The position numbers were made by a program, and so were the translations under genes. DNA of 64,000 nt from Heyndrickxia sporothermodurans (GTDB lineage: Bacteria; Bacillota; Bacilli; Bacillales; Bacillaceae_C): NCBI RefSeq assembly GCF_016785185.1, contig NZ_JAEKDY010000002.1; one strand, given 5' to 3'. The notes beneath the pieces were generated by a model. It worked only from the letters and a program-made list of their open reading frames with translations, ran no database searches and had not been told where the DNA came from. Of this stretch, positions 17,164 through 26,415 are shown in pieces (position 1 is the first letter of the stretch; each line of letters starts with the position of its first letter).

Positions 17164-17192
17164 TACATATGGGTTAGGACAAGCATTTATGA
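17164..17192 (-). promoter_or_regulatory. Candidate sigma-E promoter of spoIID
   Basis: Minus strand: -35 TCATAAA (17192-17186), 14-base spacer, -10 CATATGTA (17171-17164). The -35 is close to KMATATT and the spacing is right; the -10 matches only the CATA half of CATACAMT. A GGAGG lies just downstream, but it is about 35 bases before the chosen start, and a second GGAGG serves the start itself. Confidence 0.4.
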
Positions 17193-17194
17193 CT

Positions 17195-17220
17195 GGAAAA
17201 GCTAAAACGCCTTGGTCAGC
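17195..17220. repeat. Remnant of the AAGCGCCTTG repeat end
   Basis: The segment GGAAAAGCTAAAACGCCTTGGTCAGC resembles the left end of the repeat at 52275-52422 with substitutions (cGCCTTGgTCAGC). No matching right end is nearby. Confidence 0.35.
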
Positions 17221-17248
17221 AATGAAATGTTATACTTTCTTAAAACAT

Positions 17249-17297
17249 AAAAAAGGCAGAACTGAATTTGTAATTAACAAATCCAATTCTGCCTTTT
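17249..17297 (-). terminator. Terminator of the lemA-TPM operon
   Basis: A long stem: AAGGCAGAA / TTCTGCCTT outer arms plus inner GGATTTG/CAAATT, with a run of six T on the minus strand. It overlaps the TAA of the TPM gene. Confidence 0.85.
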
Positions 17298-18057
17298 ACC
17301 AGTTTCGGCTGGCTCCGCCTCCACCGGAGGAGCCTCCGCCGCCTCCACGATTTCCACCACTTCCTCCTCCGCCATTTCTCAAAATAGAGGAAAGGAGATT
17401 GATTAACACATATGTGAGTGCACCACCGAAAAATTTCATATCGATAATAATTAATATGATGATTCCAATGGCTATTAATATCACTTTCCAAGTAGAAAAA
17501 GAGGATTCTTGTTGATAAGGTTCTGCCTTTGCAACATCCTTAATATTATATTCATTTGCCACTTCATTTAAAAGCTGTTTATACGTATTAACAATAGCTA
17601 GGTCTGCTTTATTATCTTTTAAATATGGCAACGCATATCGATCAAGGATTCTGCCTACTTTACCATCTGGTAAAGCACCCTCTAGTCCGTATCCAACTTC
17701 TACTCTAATCTTCCTATCTTCCTTCTTTTTCCCTATAACTAAGAGTAACAACACGCCGTTATTTAACTCTTTGTTACCTAGCTTAAACTTCCTAAAAGCA
17801 GCATTTGCATAGGATTCGATATCTTGGCCGTTAAGAGTAGAAACGGTTAATACGGCTACTTGGGCTTTTGTTTGATCATCGACCTGTCGTCCAAGGTTAA
17901 TTAACTCTGCCTTTTCTTCCTGTGTTAATACATTTGCAGTGTCTTGAACATATATATCCCCGGTTGGATTAGGTATTTCCGCACTGGCGATTCTTCCTAA
18001 CAAACTTATTGCTAATACGGCAACAATAGATATGCTAAGAAGGGTCTTTCTAATCAT
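17296..18057 (-). CDS. TPM-domain membrane protein (YgcG family)
   Basis: A protein of 253 residues: signal peptide (about 1-26, ending GRIASA), TPM domain (about 28-150, with NVLTQEEKAEL, AQVAVLTVSTLNGQDIESYA and GLEGALPDGKVGRILDRY), two or so hydrophobic segments around 190-230, and a Gly-rich tail with GGGGSGG-type runs ending ASRNW. TPM proteins face outward and often pair with LemA; a role in membrane or respiratory-complex repair is proposed for plant TLP18.3. It overlaps lemA by 4 bases, so the two are translationally coupled. The pair separates spoIID from murAA, an insertion relative to the usual Bacillus order. Confidence 0.88.
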   Translation of the reverse strand: MIRKTLLSISIVAVLAISLLGRIASAEIPNPTGDIYVQDTANVLTQEEKAELINLGRQVDDQTKAQVAVLTVSTLNGQDIESYANAAFRKFKLGNKELNNGVLLLLVIGKKKEDRKIRVEVGYGLEGALPDGKVGRILDRYALPYLKDNKADLAIVNTYKQLLNEVANEYNIKDVAKAEPYQQESSFSTWKVILIAIGIIILIIIDMKFFGGALTYVLINLLSSILRNGGGGSGGNRGGGGGSSGGGGASRNW

Positions 18058-18632
18058 TGACCATTCCCCTCAAAGTCAACTTTAGGAGCTTCCTCAGCCC
18101 CATTCTGAGCTTTAAAGTATTGCTTCTGATCAAACCCAAACATACCTGCCATCATCGACCCAGGGAATCGTTTGACCTTTTTATTGTACTGGGCGACTTC
18201 ATCATTATAATCCTTTCGAGCCACAGCTATACGATTTTCAGTACCTGCCAGCTCATCCATTAGTTGTTGGAAGTTTTGGTTCGCTTTTAAATCTGGATAT
18301 TTTTCAACTACTACAAGAAGTCGACTTAATGCACCCGAAAGGTTATCATTTGCTGCTGCTTGGTCTTCCGGCGTTTTAGCACCAGCAAGCTTAGCACGAG
18401 CATCTGAGACATCTTTAATAACTTCCTTTTCATGTGAGGCATAACCTTTTACAGTGTTTACAAGGTTAGGAATTAAATCAACTCTTCTTTGAAGTTGTGT
18501 GTCAATATTTGAATACTTTTGATTAACATTCTCTTCTGCGGAAACAAACCCATTATAGCTTGAAACTGCCGCAATAACACAAATAGCTATAACAACGATG
18601 ATACTTATTAAGATAATACTTCCCTTTTTCAT
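18054..18632 (-). CDS. lemA: LemA family protein
   Basis: A protein of 192 residues with an N-terminal transmembrane helix (about 5-25) and an all-helical outer domain typical of LemA. Seen: RRVDLIPNLVNTVKGYASHEKEV, NFQQLMDELAGTENRIAVARKDYND and VAQYNKKVKRFPG. LemA proteins are widespread and of unclear function. It is the first gene of a two-gene operon with the TPM protein. An extended -10 promoter lies about 80 bases upstream. Confidence 0.93.
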   Translation of the reverse strand: MKKGSIILISIIVVIAICVIAAVSSYNGFVSAEENVNQKYSNIDTQLQRRVDLIPNLVNTVKGYASHEKEVIKDVSDARAKLAGAKTPEDQAAANDNLSGALSRLLVVVEKYPDLKANQNFQQLMDELAGTENRIAVARKDYNDEVAQYNKKVKRFPGSMMAGMFGFDQKQYFKAQNGAEEAPKVDFEGNGQ

Positions 18633-18710
18633 CTTCTCACTCCTCTTATATGTATACCGATTTGGATAAAAAAAGCCTCTACAAATTAATCATTAATCAA
18701 ATGTCTGCCG

Positions 18711-18719
18711 ATTATAACA
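18711..18719 (-). promoter_or_regulatory. Extended -10 promoter of lemA
   Basis: Minus strand TGT followed by a perfect TATAAT (18716-18711). No strong -35 is visible. Confidence 0.5.
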
Positions 18720-18761
18720 TAAAATTAATAATATATTGGGTCCTATAATTATTTTACACAA

Positions 18762-18796
18762 TAAAAAAACCCAAACAATGAATTTGGGCTTTTTTT
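18762..18796 (-). terminator. Terminator of murAA
   Basis: Stem GCCCAAA / TTTGGGT with a 7-base loop and a run of T on the minus strand. The A-run on the other side makes it symmetrical. Confidence 0.88.
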
Positions 18797-18800
18797 GTGA

Positions 18801-20111
18801 TTAAAGTTGTTCGGAAAGAAATTCTTTTCTATTTGTTGTTGTAACTTCTACTTCATCATTGACTCCTTCGATATCCGCGCCTAATGATGCTAACTTTTGA
18901 TGGAAATTCAAATAACCTCTATCCAAATGTTTTAATTCAGTTACTCTCGTATAGCCATCTGCTCTTAATCCAGCAATGATTAAGGCTGCTGCTGCTCGAA
19001 GATCAGTAGCAGATACTTCTGCACCTTGAAGCTGACAAGGTCCATTAATAATAACAGATCGACCTTCGATTTTTATATCTGAATTCATTCGACGGAATTC
19101 TTCAACATGCATAAATCTATTTTCAAAAACCGTTTCTGTTATCATACCTGTACCTTCTGCGACAACTAATAGAGACATCATTTGTGATTGCATATCAGTC
19201 GGGAAACCAGGATGAGGCATTGTCTTAATATCAACTGCTTTAAGCTTTTCAGGACCAATTACACGAAGACCTTGTTCTTCTTCAATGATCGTTACGCCCA
19301 TTTCCTCAAGCTTAGCAATCAGCGATGTTAAATGTTCAGGAACAGCACCTTTTACAAGTACATTACCACCAGTAATAGCAGCGGCAATCATAAATGTACC
19401 AGCTTCTATTCTGTCCGGTATGATTGTGTGATCAGCGGCGTATAGACGTTCCACACCTTCGATACGAATCGTACCTGTTCCTGCACCCTTTACTGATGCA
19501 CCCATTTTATTTAAGTAATTAGCTAAATCTACGATTTCTGGTTCCTTTGCACAGTTTTCAATTGTTGATGTTCCTTCTGCCAAAGTTGCAGCCATCATAA
19601 TATTTTGTGTTGCGCCAACACTAGGGAAGTCTAAATAAATCTTCGCACCTTTTAAGCGACCTTCCGTTTCGGCTTCAATAAAGCCATTCCCGACTTTTAC
19701 CTTTGCTCCCATTGCCTCAAAGCCTTTTAAATGTAAGTCGATTGGTCTTGAGCCAATCGCACAACCACCAGGTAATGCAACACGTGCTCTTCCCATTCTT
19801 GCTAATAGCGGTCCCATAACAAGGACAGAAGCACGCATTTTTCTTACATATTCAAATGGAGCTTCAATTAACAACTCTCTTGATGCATCTACAGATATTT
19901 TATTTTCTTGAAACGTTACATCAGCATTTAAATATCGTAACACTTCACCAATTGTATATACATCGGAGAGTGATGGTACATCACGAATAATACTTCTTCC
20001 TTCACTAGCTAACAATGATGCAGCGATAACAGGCAGTACAGCATTTTTTGCACCTTCAACTTGAACCGTACCGTTTAGCCGTTTTCCGCCGCGGACGATG
20101 ATTTTTTCCAA
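18801..20111 (-). CDS. murAA: UDP-N-acetylglucosamine 1-carboxyvinyltransferase MurAA
   Basis: First committed step of peptidoglycan precursor synthesis: transfers enolpyruvate from PEP to UDP-GlcNAc in the cytosol. Its 436 residues show GGKRLNGTVQVEGAKNA at the start and the catalytic loop LPGGCAIGSRP with Cys117, the residue alkylated by fosfomycin. Two paralogues occur in this window, as usual in Firmicutes; the position beside ywmB and spoIID marks this one as MurAA, the main enzyme. It lies 32 bases after ywmB. Confidence 0.96.
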   Translation of the reverse strand: MEKIIVRGGKRLNGTVQVEGAKNAVLPVIAASLLASEGRSIIRDVPSLSDVYTIGEVLRYLNADVTFQENKISVDASRELLIEAPFEYVRKMRASVLVMGPLLARMGRARVALPGGCAIGSRPIDLHLKGFEAMGAKVKVGNGFIEAETEGRLKGAKIYLDFPSVGATQNIMMAATLAEGTSTIENCAKEPEIVDLANYLNKMGASVKGAGTGTIRIEGVERLYAADHTIIPDRIEAGTFMIAAAITGGNVLVKGAVPEHLTSLIAKLEEMGVTIIEEEQGLRVIGPEKLKAVDIKTMPHPGFPTDMQSQMMSLLVVAEGTGMITETVFENRFMHVEEFRRMNSDIKIEGRSVIINGPCQLQGAEVSATDLRAAAALIIAGLRADGYTRVTELKHLDRGYLNFHQKLASLGADIEGVNDEVEVTTTNRKEFLSEQL

Positions 20112-20143
20112 AAGTATTCCCCTCCGCGTCCATTTTCTCTATA

Positions 20144-20887
20144 TTAATATTCAATCGTTATGATAGGTGTGCCAATTACAAAGCTCGTATTGGCGCCCAT
20201 TCCAGTTTTTCGTAAGCCAATTTGCAGATTCATTCGGTTATCTTTTGTTGGGACTGATTGCATGATCTCCGATGAATATGCAGAAATAGAAACAAAATCT
20301 TTTTCTTTTAACGCTTCTTTTTCATTTGCATGTAAGCTTGTCAATATTTGACTTACTTCAGACAATAAAACCTTATCCATTTTATCACTGAATTCGCCTT
20401 TTATACAAGAGAAAAACACTGGTTTCTTACTGTAAAGAGCATCCAATTTTACACCTATTGTTTTATTCACATTGAGCGCAATTTGGCTATTCCAATGAAT
20501 ACCTTTTACCTCATATATTAAATACGAAGTATATTGATTATTTGTAGGGGTCGACAAAAGTTTTATTGATTCGACAATATTTTTTTTACTTGATAAGCCT
20601 TCTGCTTGCCACTGCCCTTTTTCTTCCCTCACATCCCACTTCAGTTGAGGAAATTGCTCTTTTAATAAGTCTACCTGCTTTAACCAATCATTTTTTGAAG
20701 AAATATTTATTGATTCTCTTGTATATAGAGACCATTCAGAAATTTGTCCGTGTTCACGTTTTATTTCTTTGACCAGCATGTCTAAATCAGTAGTAAAATT
20801 TGCTAATACCGTTCTATTCCCAATAGTTACACAAAACAAACTAAAAAAAATTGATATTGTTAACAGATATAGTACGCTTTTTTTCAT
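20144..20887 (-). CDS. ywmB: YwmB family exported protein
   Basis: A protein of 247 residues with a signal peptide or anchor (about 1-29, MKKSVLYLLTISIFFSLFCV...) and no other membrane segment. It has the YwmB family layout, ending in GANTSFVIGTPIITIEY. The fold is described as TATA-binding-protein-like, but there is no evidence of DNA binding and it is exported. It precedes murAA in an apparent operon, as in B. subtilis. Function unknown. Confidence 0.85.
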   Translation of the reverse strand: MKKSVLYLLTISIFFSLFCVTIGNRTVLANFTTDLDMLVKEIKREHGQISEWSLYTRESINISSKNDWLKQVDLLKEQFPQLKWDVREEKGQWQAEGLSSKKNIVESIKLLSTPTNNQYTSYLIYEVKGIHWNSQIALNVNKTIGVKLDALYSKKPVFFSCIKGEFSDKMDKVLLSEVSQILTSLHANEKEALKEKDFVSISAYSSEIMQSVPTKDNRMNLQIGLRKTGMGANTSFVIGTPIITIEY

Positions 20888-21122
20888 TTGGATTTCCCCT
20901 CTCCTTAGTTAAAGTCTTTACCAGTACGGAAGACTACATACTTAGGAAAAGTCGTCATCTTTTGACAATCGAAATGAAAATAAAACAAATAATCTGCCCT
21001 TTTATTTAGACGTTATAAATTAAAGAAAGTAACAAATTCCACATACAAAATTAATCATAATCAATATTTATTCAATATGATACAGGAAAGATAGGCCAAT
21101 TATTACAAAATGATGACAAATT

Positions 21123-21356
21123 TTAAAATAAAAGTGGAATCTGTTTTGACCATAACAGATAATCTAAGAAGAAGTTACTAATTGCGGATCCAATTGCGAT
21201 GGTAATTAAAACATAAAGTAATCTTGCCTGTATAACACGATTAGGTTTTAATAATTTTTCAAAGTTTAGTGCTCCAAGTGCCCAAAATGTTAAAACGATA
21301 AAAAACAAATGTGAGATTATACTGAGCAACGCTTGTTGTCCAAATTCCGGAACCAT
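21123..21356 (-). CDS. ywzB: DUF1146 small membrane protein YwzB
   Basis: A protein of 77 residues with two hydrophobic segments (about 10-30 and 47-68) and the family linker FEKLLKPNRVIQARLL. The ATG at 21356 follows an AAAGGAGAG site; an in-frame start further upstream (21410) lies inside the atpC terminator and is rejected. It sits between atpC and ywmB as in B. subtilis. Function unknown. Confidence 0.85.
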   Translation of the reverse strand: MVPEFGQQALLSIISHLFFIVLTFWALGALNFEKLLKPNRVIQARLLYVLITIAIGSAISNFFLDYLLWSKQIPLLF

Positions 21357-21401
21357 ATGTATCTCTCCTTTCCAGATAGAAAAAGTTGTAACATATTTAT
21401 T

Positions 21402-21441
21402 TAAAAACACCTTCTGACGGCTAAATCAGAAGGTGTTTTAA
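21402..21441 (-). terminator. Terminator of the atp operon
   Basis: Stem AAAACACCTTCTGA / TCAGAAGGTGTTTT with a 7-base centre, and a T-rich 3' side on the minus strand. It is placed directly after atpC. Confidence 0.92.
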
Positions 21442-21448
21442 GCATATT

Positions 21449-21853
21449 TTAGAAACGGTGTTCGAAAACATTAATACGATTTATTGCTCGTCTTAATGCT
21501 AACTCCGCACGCACTCGATCTACTTCAGGTTGGTTTGATTGAATTCGACCTTCTGCACGAGACTTCGCTTCTTTTGCACGCTCTATGTCAATGCTTTCTG
21601 CCTTTTCAGCTGATTGAGCTAAAATGGTTACTTGCTCTGGACGTACTTCAAGAAAACCACCGCTAACTGCTACAAGCTCAGTGTTATTGCCGTTTTTTAG
21701 TCGTACAGCACCTATTTGAAGTGGTGCCACCATTGGAATATGTCCCGGCAAAATACCCAATTCACCACTTTGGGCTTTTGTACTTACCATTTCAACATTT
21801 GAATCATACACTGGGCCGTCTGGAGTGACAATACTGACTTTTAATGTCTTCAT
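21449..21853 (-). CDS. atpC: ATP synthase F1 subunit epsilon
   Basis: Rotor stalk subunit of 134 residues that also inhibits ATP hydrolysis. N-terminal beta-sandwich (TLKVSIVTPDGPVYDSN, LGILPGHIPMVAPLQIGAV, SGGFLEVRPEQVTILA) and a C-terminal two-helix hairpin rich in Arg and Glu. It is the last gene of the operon, followed by a strong terminator. Confidence 0.97.
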   Translation of the reverse strand: MKTLKVSIVTPDGPVYDSNVEMVSTKAQSGELGILPGHIPMVAPLQIGAVRLKNGNNTELVAVSGGFLEVRPEQVTILAQSAEKAESIDIERAKEAKSRAEGRIQSNQPEVDRVRAELALRRAINRINVFEHRF

Positions 21854-21876
21854 TTTGCGATCCTCCTGGTCCCTTA

Positions 21877-23298
21877 TTATACCTCTACGCCCATCTCTTT
21901 AGCTTGTTTGATAACATCATCGATTGAACCAACAAGACGGAATGCATCTTCTGGAAGATGGTCATATTTTCCTTCTAATACCTCTTTAAATCCTCTTACA
22001 GTTTCTTTTACAGGAACATATGAACCTTTTTGACCTGTAAATTGCTCTGCAACGTGGAAGTTTTGTGATAAGAAGAATTGAATACGACGTGCACGTGCAA
22101 CGATTAATTTATCGTCGTCACTAAGTTCGTCCATTCCTAAGATGGCAATAATATCTTGTAATTCTCGGTAACGTTGCAATGTTTGTTGTACTTGGCGTGC
22201 AACATTGTAATGCTCTTCACCAACAATTTCAGGTGAAAGTGCACGCGATGTTGATGCAAGAGGATCCACTGCAGGGTAAATACCCATTTCCGAAAGTTTA
22301 CGCTCTAAGTTTGTTGTTGCATCTAAGTGAGCAAACGTCGTTGCTGGAGCCGGATCTGTATAGTCATCGGCAGGAACGTAGATTGCTTGGATAGATGTTA
22401 CAGAACCTACATTTGTAGATGTAATACGTTCTTGTAACTGACCCATTTCAGTTGCGAGTGTTGGTTGGTAACCAACAGCAGAAGGCATACGACCTAATAA
22501 GGCAGACACTTCTGAACCAGCTTGTGTAAAGCGGAAAATATTATCGATAAATAAAAGAACGTCTTGGCCTTGAACATCACGGAAATATTCAGCCATCGTT
22601 AAGCCTGTTAATGCTACACGCATACGAGCACCAGGCGGTTCATTCATTTGACCGAAAACCATTGCTGTTTTCTTAATAACGCCCGAATCAGTCATTTCCC
22701 AATATAGGTCATTTCCTTCACGTGTACGTTCACCTACACCGGCAAATACAGAAATACCACCATGTTCTTGGGCGATATTATTAATAAGTTCCTGAATTAA
22801 TACCGTTTTACCTACACCGGCACCACCGAATAGACCAATCTTACCACCTTTAATATATGGAGCAAGTAAGTCTACTACTTTAATTCCTGTTTCAAGAATT
22901 TCAACCTCAGTTGAAAGTTGCTCAAATGATGGTGCAGATCGATGAATTGGGTCACGACGTACATCTGCAGGAATTTCCTCATTTAAATCGATCGTGTCAC
23001 CTAATACGTTAAAAACACGACCAAGTGTTACGTCACCTACAGGAACAGAAATGGGTGCCCCACTATCAATTACTTCCATACCACGTTGAACCCCATCAGT
23101 AGAGTCCATCGCAATTGTACGAACGGAATCATCACCTAAGTGAAGAGCAACTTCTAAAGTTAAATCAATATCAACTTCAGTCGCAGTTTGAGCTTTATAT
23201 TGAATTTTTAACGAATTATAAATATCTGGAAGTTGACCGTTTTCAAACTTGACGTCAACAACCGGACCCATTACTTGAAGAACGCGTCCAGTGTTCAT
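21877..23298 (-). CDS. atpD: ATP synthase F1 subunit beta
   Basis: Catalytic subunit of 473 residues. P-loop GGAGVGKTVL near residue 155; GERTREGNDLYWEM with the catalytic Glu; DNIFRFTQAGSEVSALLGR; and the DELSDDDK (DELSEED-type) loop that contacts subunit gamma. The motifs are complete and it should be fully active. It is spaced 23 bases from atpC. Confidence 0.98.
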   Translation of the reverse strand: MNTGRVLQVMGPVVDVKFENGQLPDIYNSLKIQYKAQTATEVDIDLTLEVALHLGDDSVRTIAMDSTDGVQRGMEVIDSGAPISVPVGDVTLGRVFNVLGDTIDLNEEIPADVRRDPIHRSAPSFEQLSTEVEILETGIKVVDLLAPYIKGGKIGLFGGAGVGKTVLIQELINNIAQEHGGISVFAGVGERTREGNDLYWEMTDSGVIKKTAMVFGQMNEPPGARMRVALTGLTMAEYFRDVQGQDVLLFIDNIFRFTQAGSEVSALLGRMPSAVGYQPTLATEMGQLQERITSTNVGSVTSIQAIYVPADDYTDPAPATTFAHLDATTNLERKLSEMGIYPAVDPLASTSRALSPEIVGEEHYNVARQVQQTLQRYRELQDIIAILGMDELSDDDKLIVARARRIQFFLSQNFHVAEQFTGQKGSYVPVKETVRGFKEVLEGKYDHLPEDAFRLVGSIDDVIKQAKEMGVEV

Positions 23299-23388
23299 CC
23301 TTTTCCCTCCTATCTTGCATTAAAGAAAGACTTAGGTGCTATAAATTCCCCCTAAGCTTCTTGTATTCAATTGGTATGCTAATACAAT

Positions 23389-24246
23389 CTATTCAAGCGC
23401 TGCAGCTCCACCAACAATTTCAGTAATCTCCTGAGTAATTGCAGCTTGGCGTGCACGGTTATAAGAAAGTGTTAAAGAATCAATCAGTTCTTTCGCGTTA
23501 TCTGTTGCATTTTTCATCGCGGTCATTCTGGCCGCGTGCTCACTTGCTTTACCATCTAATAATGCTCCATAAATAAGACTTTCAGCGTATTGAGGAAGCA
23601 ATGTTTCTAAAATATCCTCTGCAGAAGGCTCAAATTCATAAGAAATAAGCTTATTAGATGAAGTAATATCCGTTAGCGGCAACAGTTTTTTCTCCGTTAC
23701 TTCTTGACTGATTGCATTTACAAAATGGTTGTAATACATGTAAAGTTCATCATACGTACCATCAGCAAACATACTTACTGTTTTATTCGTGATTTTCACA
23801 ATATCTGCAAATGAAGGATGATCGGGAAGTCCAATAACATCTAATACGACATTCATATTACGATTTTTAAAATAATCAGCGCCGACTCGGCCAATCGCAA
23901 CAATGACATATTCATCATCTGAACGATGTCTTTCACGAATTTTATTATGAACTAACTTTAACACGCTGCTGTTATAAGCTCCTGCTAATCCACGATCAGA
24001 TGTAATGACTAAATAACAAGTTTTTTTAACAGGGCGTGTTTCAAGCATTGGATGACTTGCATCTTTACTGCCTAATGCGATGCTGGCAACAACTTCTTGA
24101 ATCTTCTCCATATATGGAACGAAAGATTTTGCATTCATTTCTGCTCTATTTAAAGCAGATGCAGAAACCATTTGCATCGCTTTTGTAATTTGACTAGTTT
24201 TTTTCGTCGAATTAATACGAGATTTTAAATCACGTAAGGATGCCAC
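23389..24246 (-). CDS. atpG: ATP synthase F1 subunit gamma
   Basis: Central rotor shaft of 285 residues. The N-terminal helix ASLRDLKSRINSTKKTSQITKAMQMVS and C-terminal helix NAKELIDSLTLSYNRARQAAITQEITEIVGGAAAL form the coiled coil inside the alpha3beta3 ring, with a Rossmann-like middle (YLVITSDRGLAGAYNS). A structured element precedes it in the gap after atpA. Confidence 0.97.
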   Translation of the reverse strand: MASLRDLKSRINSTKKTSQITKAMQMVSASALNRAEMNAKSFVPYMEKIQEVVASIALGSKDASHPMLETRPVKKTCYLVITSDRGLAGAYNSSVLKLVHNKIRERHRSDDEYVIVAIGRVGADYFKNRNMNVVLDVIGLPDHPSFADIVKITNKTVSMFADGTYDELYMYYNHFVNAISQEVTEKKLLPLTDITSSNKLISYEFEPSAEDILETLLPQYAESLIYGALLDGKASEHAARMTAMKNATDNAKELIDSLTLSYNRARQAAITQEITEIVGGAAALE

Positions 24247-24273
24247 TATTTCTCACCACCCTTGTTTTTAAGT

Positions 24274-24317
24274 AGGCCTCACCCTTTAGGACAATTGCTA
24301 AAAGGGAGCGAAGGCCT
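24274..24317 (-). other. Intercistronic hairpin between atpA and atpG
   Basis: Nested arms AGGCCT/AGGCCT outside and CCCTTTTAG/CTAAAGGG inside, with a 9-base loop. No T-run follows, so it is more likely an mRNA processing or stability element than a terminator. Confidence 0.55.
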
Positions 24318-24346
24318 TCATTATTACCTTTATTAGGAAAAAAACA

Positions 24347-25855
24347 TTATTCTGATTTAGAGAATGTTTTCTTAAATTCATTGATAGCTGAAGCCATATC
24401 TTCATCAGATGGAAGTCCACCAGTTGTACGAATTTGGCCAAGAAGTTCAGCACGATTTGCATCTAACCAAGTGTAGAATTCTAATTCGAAACGTACAATA
24501 TCCTGAACTGGAATATCATCTAAGAACCCTTTTGTTAAAGCATAAAGAATCATTACTTGTTTCTCTACTTTAATTGGCTTATTCAAATCTTGCTTTAATA
24601 CTTCAACAGTACGTTGTCCACGAGCTAATTTAGCTTGTGTTGTTTGATCAAGGTCAGATCCGAATTGTGCAAATGATTCAAGCTCACGGAATGAAGCAAG
24701 GTCAAGACGCAGTGTACCTGATACCTTTTTCATTGCTTTAATTTGGGCTGATCCACCTACACGGGATACAGAAAGACCTGCATTGATCGCCGGACGTACA
24801 CCTGAGAAGAATAAGTCTGATTGTAAGAAAATCTGACCATCTGTAATTGAAATTACGTTTGTTGGAATATAAGCAGAAATATCACCTGCTTGTGTTTCAA
24901 CGAATGGTAGAGCTGTTATCGAACCGCCGCCTAAGTCATCATTTAACTTAGCAGCACGCTCCAATAAACGAGAATGTAAGTAGAATACATCCCCAGGATA
25001 TGCCTCACGACCTGGAGGACGGCGTAATAGCAAGGAAAGCTCACGATATGCAGCAGCTTGTTTTGATAGATCATCATAAATGATTAAAACATGCTTGCCA
25101 CTATACATAAATTCCTCTGCCATTGTTACACCTGTATAAGGTGCAAGATACAATAATGGTGATGGTTGTGCAGCAGAAGCCGTAACAACGATTGTGTAAT
25201 CTAATGCACCATGTTTACGAAGTGTTTCTACAGTACTTCTAACAGTTGATTCTTTTTGACCGATTGCCACATAAATACAAATCATATCTTGGTCTTGTTG
25301 ATTAATAATTGCATCGATTGCTACAGTTGTTTTACCAGTTTGACGGTCACCAATGATTAACTCACGTTGACCACGACCAATTGGCACAAGTGCATCGATC
25401 GCTTTAATTCCTGTTTGTAGTGGTTCATGTACAGATTTACGAGCCATTACACCAGGTGCTTTCTTTTCAATTGGGCGAGTTTTTGCAGTGTTGATTGGTC
25501 CTAGACCATCAACAGGCTGTCCTAATGAATTGACAACACGTCCAATTAACTCCTCACCTACAGGAACTTCCATGATTCTACCAGTACGGCGAACTTCATC
25601 GCCTTCACGAATATCAGTATATGGTCCTAAAATAATGATACCTACATTGTTTTCTTCCAAGTTCTGAGCAAGACCCATCACTCCGTTCGAAAACTCTACA
25701 AGTTCACCAGACATTGCATTGTCGAGACCATGAGCACGAGCAATACCGTCACCGATTGAAATAACAGTACCAACATCGCTAACCTTCATTTCAGACTGAT
25801 AATTTTCAATTTGCTTTTTTATCAGCGCGCTGATTTCTTCAGCTTTAATGCTCAT
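24347..25855 (-). CDS. atpA: ATP synthase F1 subunit alpha
   Basis: Non-catalytic nucleotide-binding subunit of 502 residues. P-loop GDRQTGKTTVAI near residue 170, YDDLSKQAAAYRELSLLLRRPPGREAYPGD and the conserved Arg region SVSRVGGSAQIKAMK. The ATG at 25855 (MSIKAEE) is preceded by GAGGGGTGA; an in-frame GTG three codons earlier overlaps that site. It is placed between atpH and atpG. Confidence 0.98.
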   Translation of the reverse strand: MSIKAEEISALIKKQIENYQSEMKVSDVGTVISIGDGIARAHGLDNAMSGELVEFSNGVMGLAQNLEENNVGIIILGPYTDIREGDEVRRTGRIMEVPVGEELIGRVVNSLGQPVDGLGPINTAKTRPIEKKAPGVMARKSVHEPLQTGIKAIDALVPIGRGQRELIIGDRQTGKTTVAIDAIINQQDQDMICIYVAIGQKESTVRSTVETLRKHGALDYTIVVTASAAQPSPLLYLAPYTGVTMAEEFMYSGKHVLIIYDDLSKQAAAYRELSLLLRRPPGREAYPGDVFYLHSRLLERAAKLNDDLGGGSITALPFVETQAGDISAYIPTNVISITDGQIFLQSDLFFSGVRPAINAGLSVSRVGGSAQIKAMKKVSGTLRLDLASFRELESFAQFGSDLDQTTQAKLARGQRTVEVLKQDLNKPIKVEKQVMILYALTKGFLDDIPVQDIVRFELEFYTWLDANRAELLGQIRTTGGLPSDEDMASAINEFKKTFSKSE

Positions 25856-25878
25856 GAATTTCACCCCTCATGTTAAAT

Positions 25879-26415
25879 TTAGCTAATTAAACTGCGTTCT
25901 AGACGGTCTAGTTTGCCACGTAAGCTGCCGTCGAATATTTTATTTCCAATTCGAACCTTCACTCCACCGAGAAGATCCGTATCAATGACATTTTCAATAT
26001 TTAATGAAACTCTGCCAACTTTTTTTGCAAAAACAGATGATATCGCTTCGCTTTCACTTGCGTTTAACGGTCTTGTGGAATATACAATTGCTTCAGCAAT
26101 TCCATTATTTAAGTTAGCAAGCTCGATATATTCATCTGCAACACTAGTTATTTCATTCACACGATGGCGCTCAGTTAATAACATTAGTGTATTTACAACT
26201 ACATTTGAAGCCGAATGAAAAATCTCTTTAATCATGTCAATTTTCTTTTCAGAAGAAAATTTTGGAGATGTTAAAAGATTAATTAATTCAGGATTATCTT
26301 TGATAGCTTTTTTTATGGCACGAAGTTCATCTTGAACTTGCTCCAATAGATTTTGTTCTTTGGCTAGCTCAAAAAGCGCGGTAGCATAGCGTTTTGCAAC
26401 TGCATTGTTACTCAT
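25879..26415 (-). CDS. atpH: ATP synthase F1 subunit delta
   Basis: Peripheral-stalk subunit of 178 residues linking F1 to the b-subunits. It opens SNNAVAKRYATALFELAKEQN, with the family C-terminal signature DTDLLGGVKVRIGNKIFDGSLRGKLDRL. It overlaps atpF by 4 bases. Confidence 0.97.
   Translation of the reverse strand: MSNNAVAKRYATALFELAKEQNLLEQVQDELRAIKKAIKDNPELINLLTSPKFSSEKKIDMIKEIFHSASNVVVNTLMLLTERHRVNEITSVADEYIELANLNNGIAEAIVYSTRPLNASESEAISSVFAKKVGRVSLNIENVIDTDLLGGVKVRIGNKIFDGSLRGKLDRLERSLIS

Noticed and set aside
17057..17515. Plus-strand frame rich in Pro across the TPM gene
   Set aside because: It is the mirror of the Gly-rich tail codons of the TPM gene and has no ribosome site.
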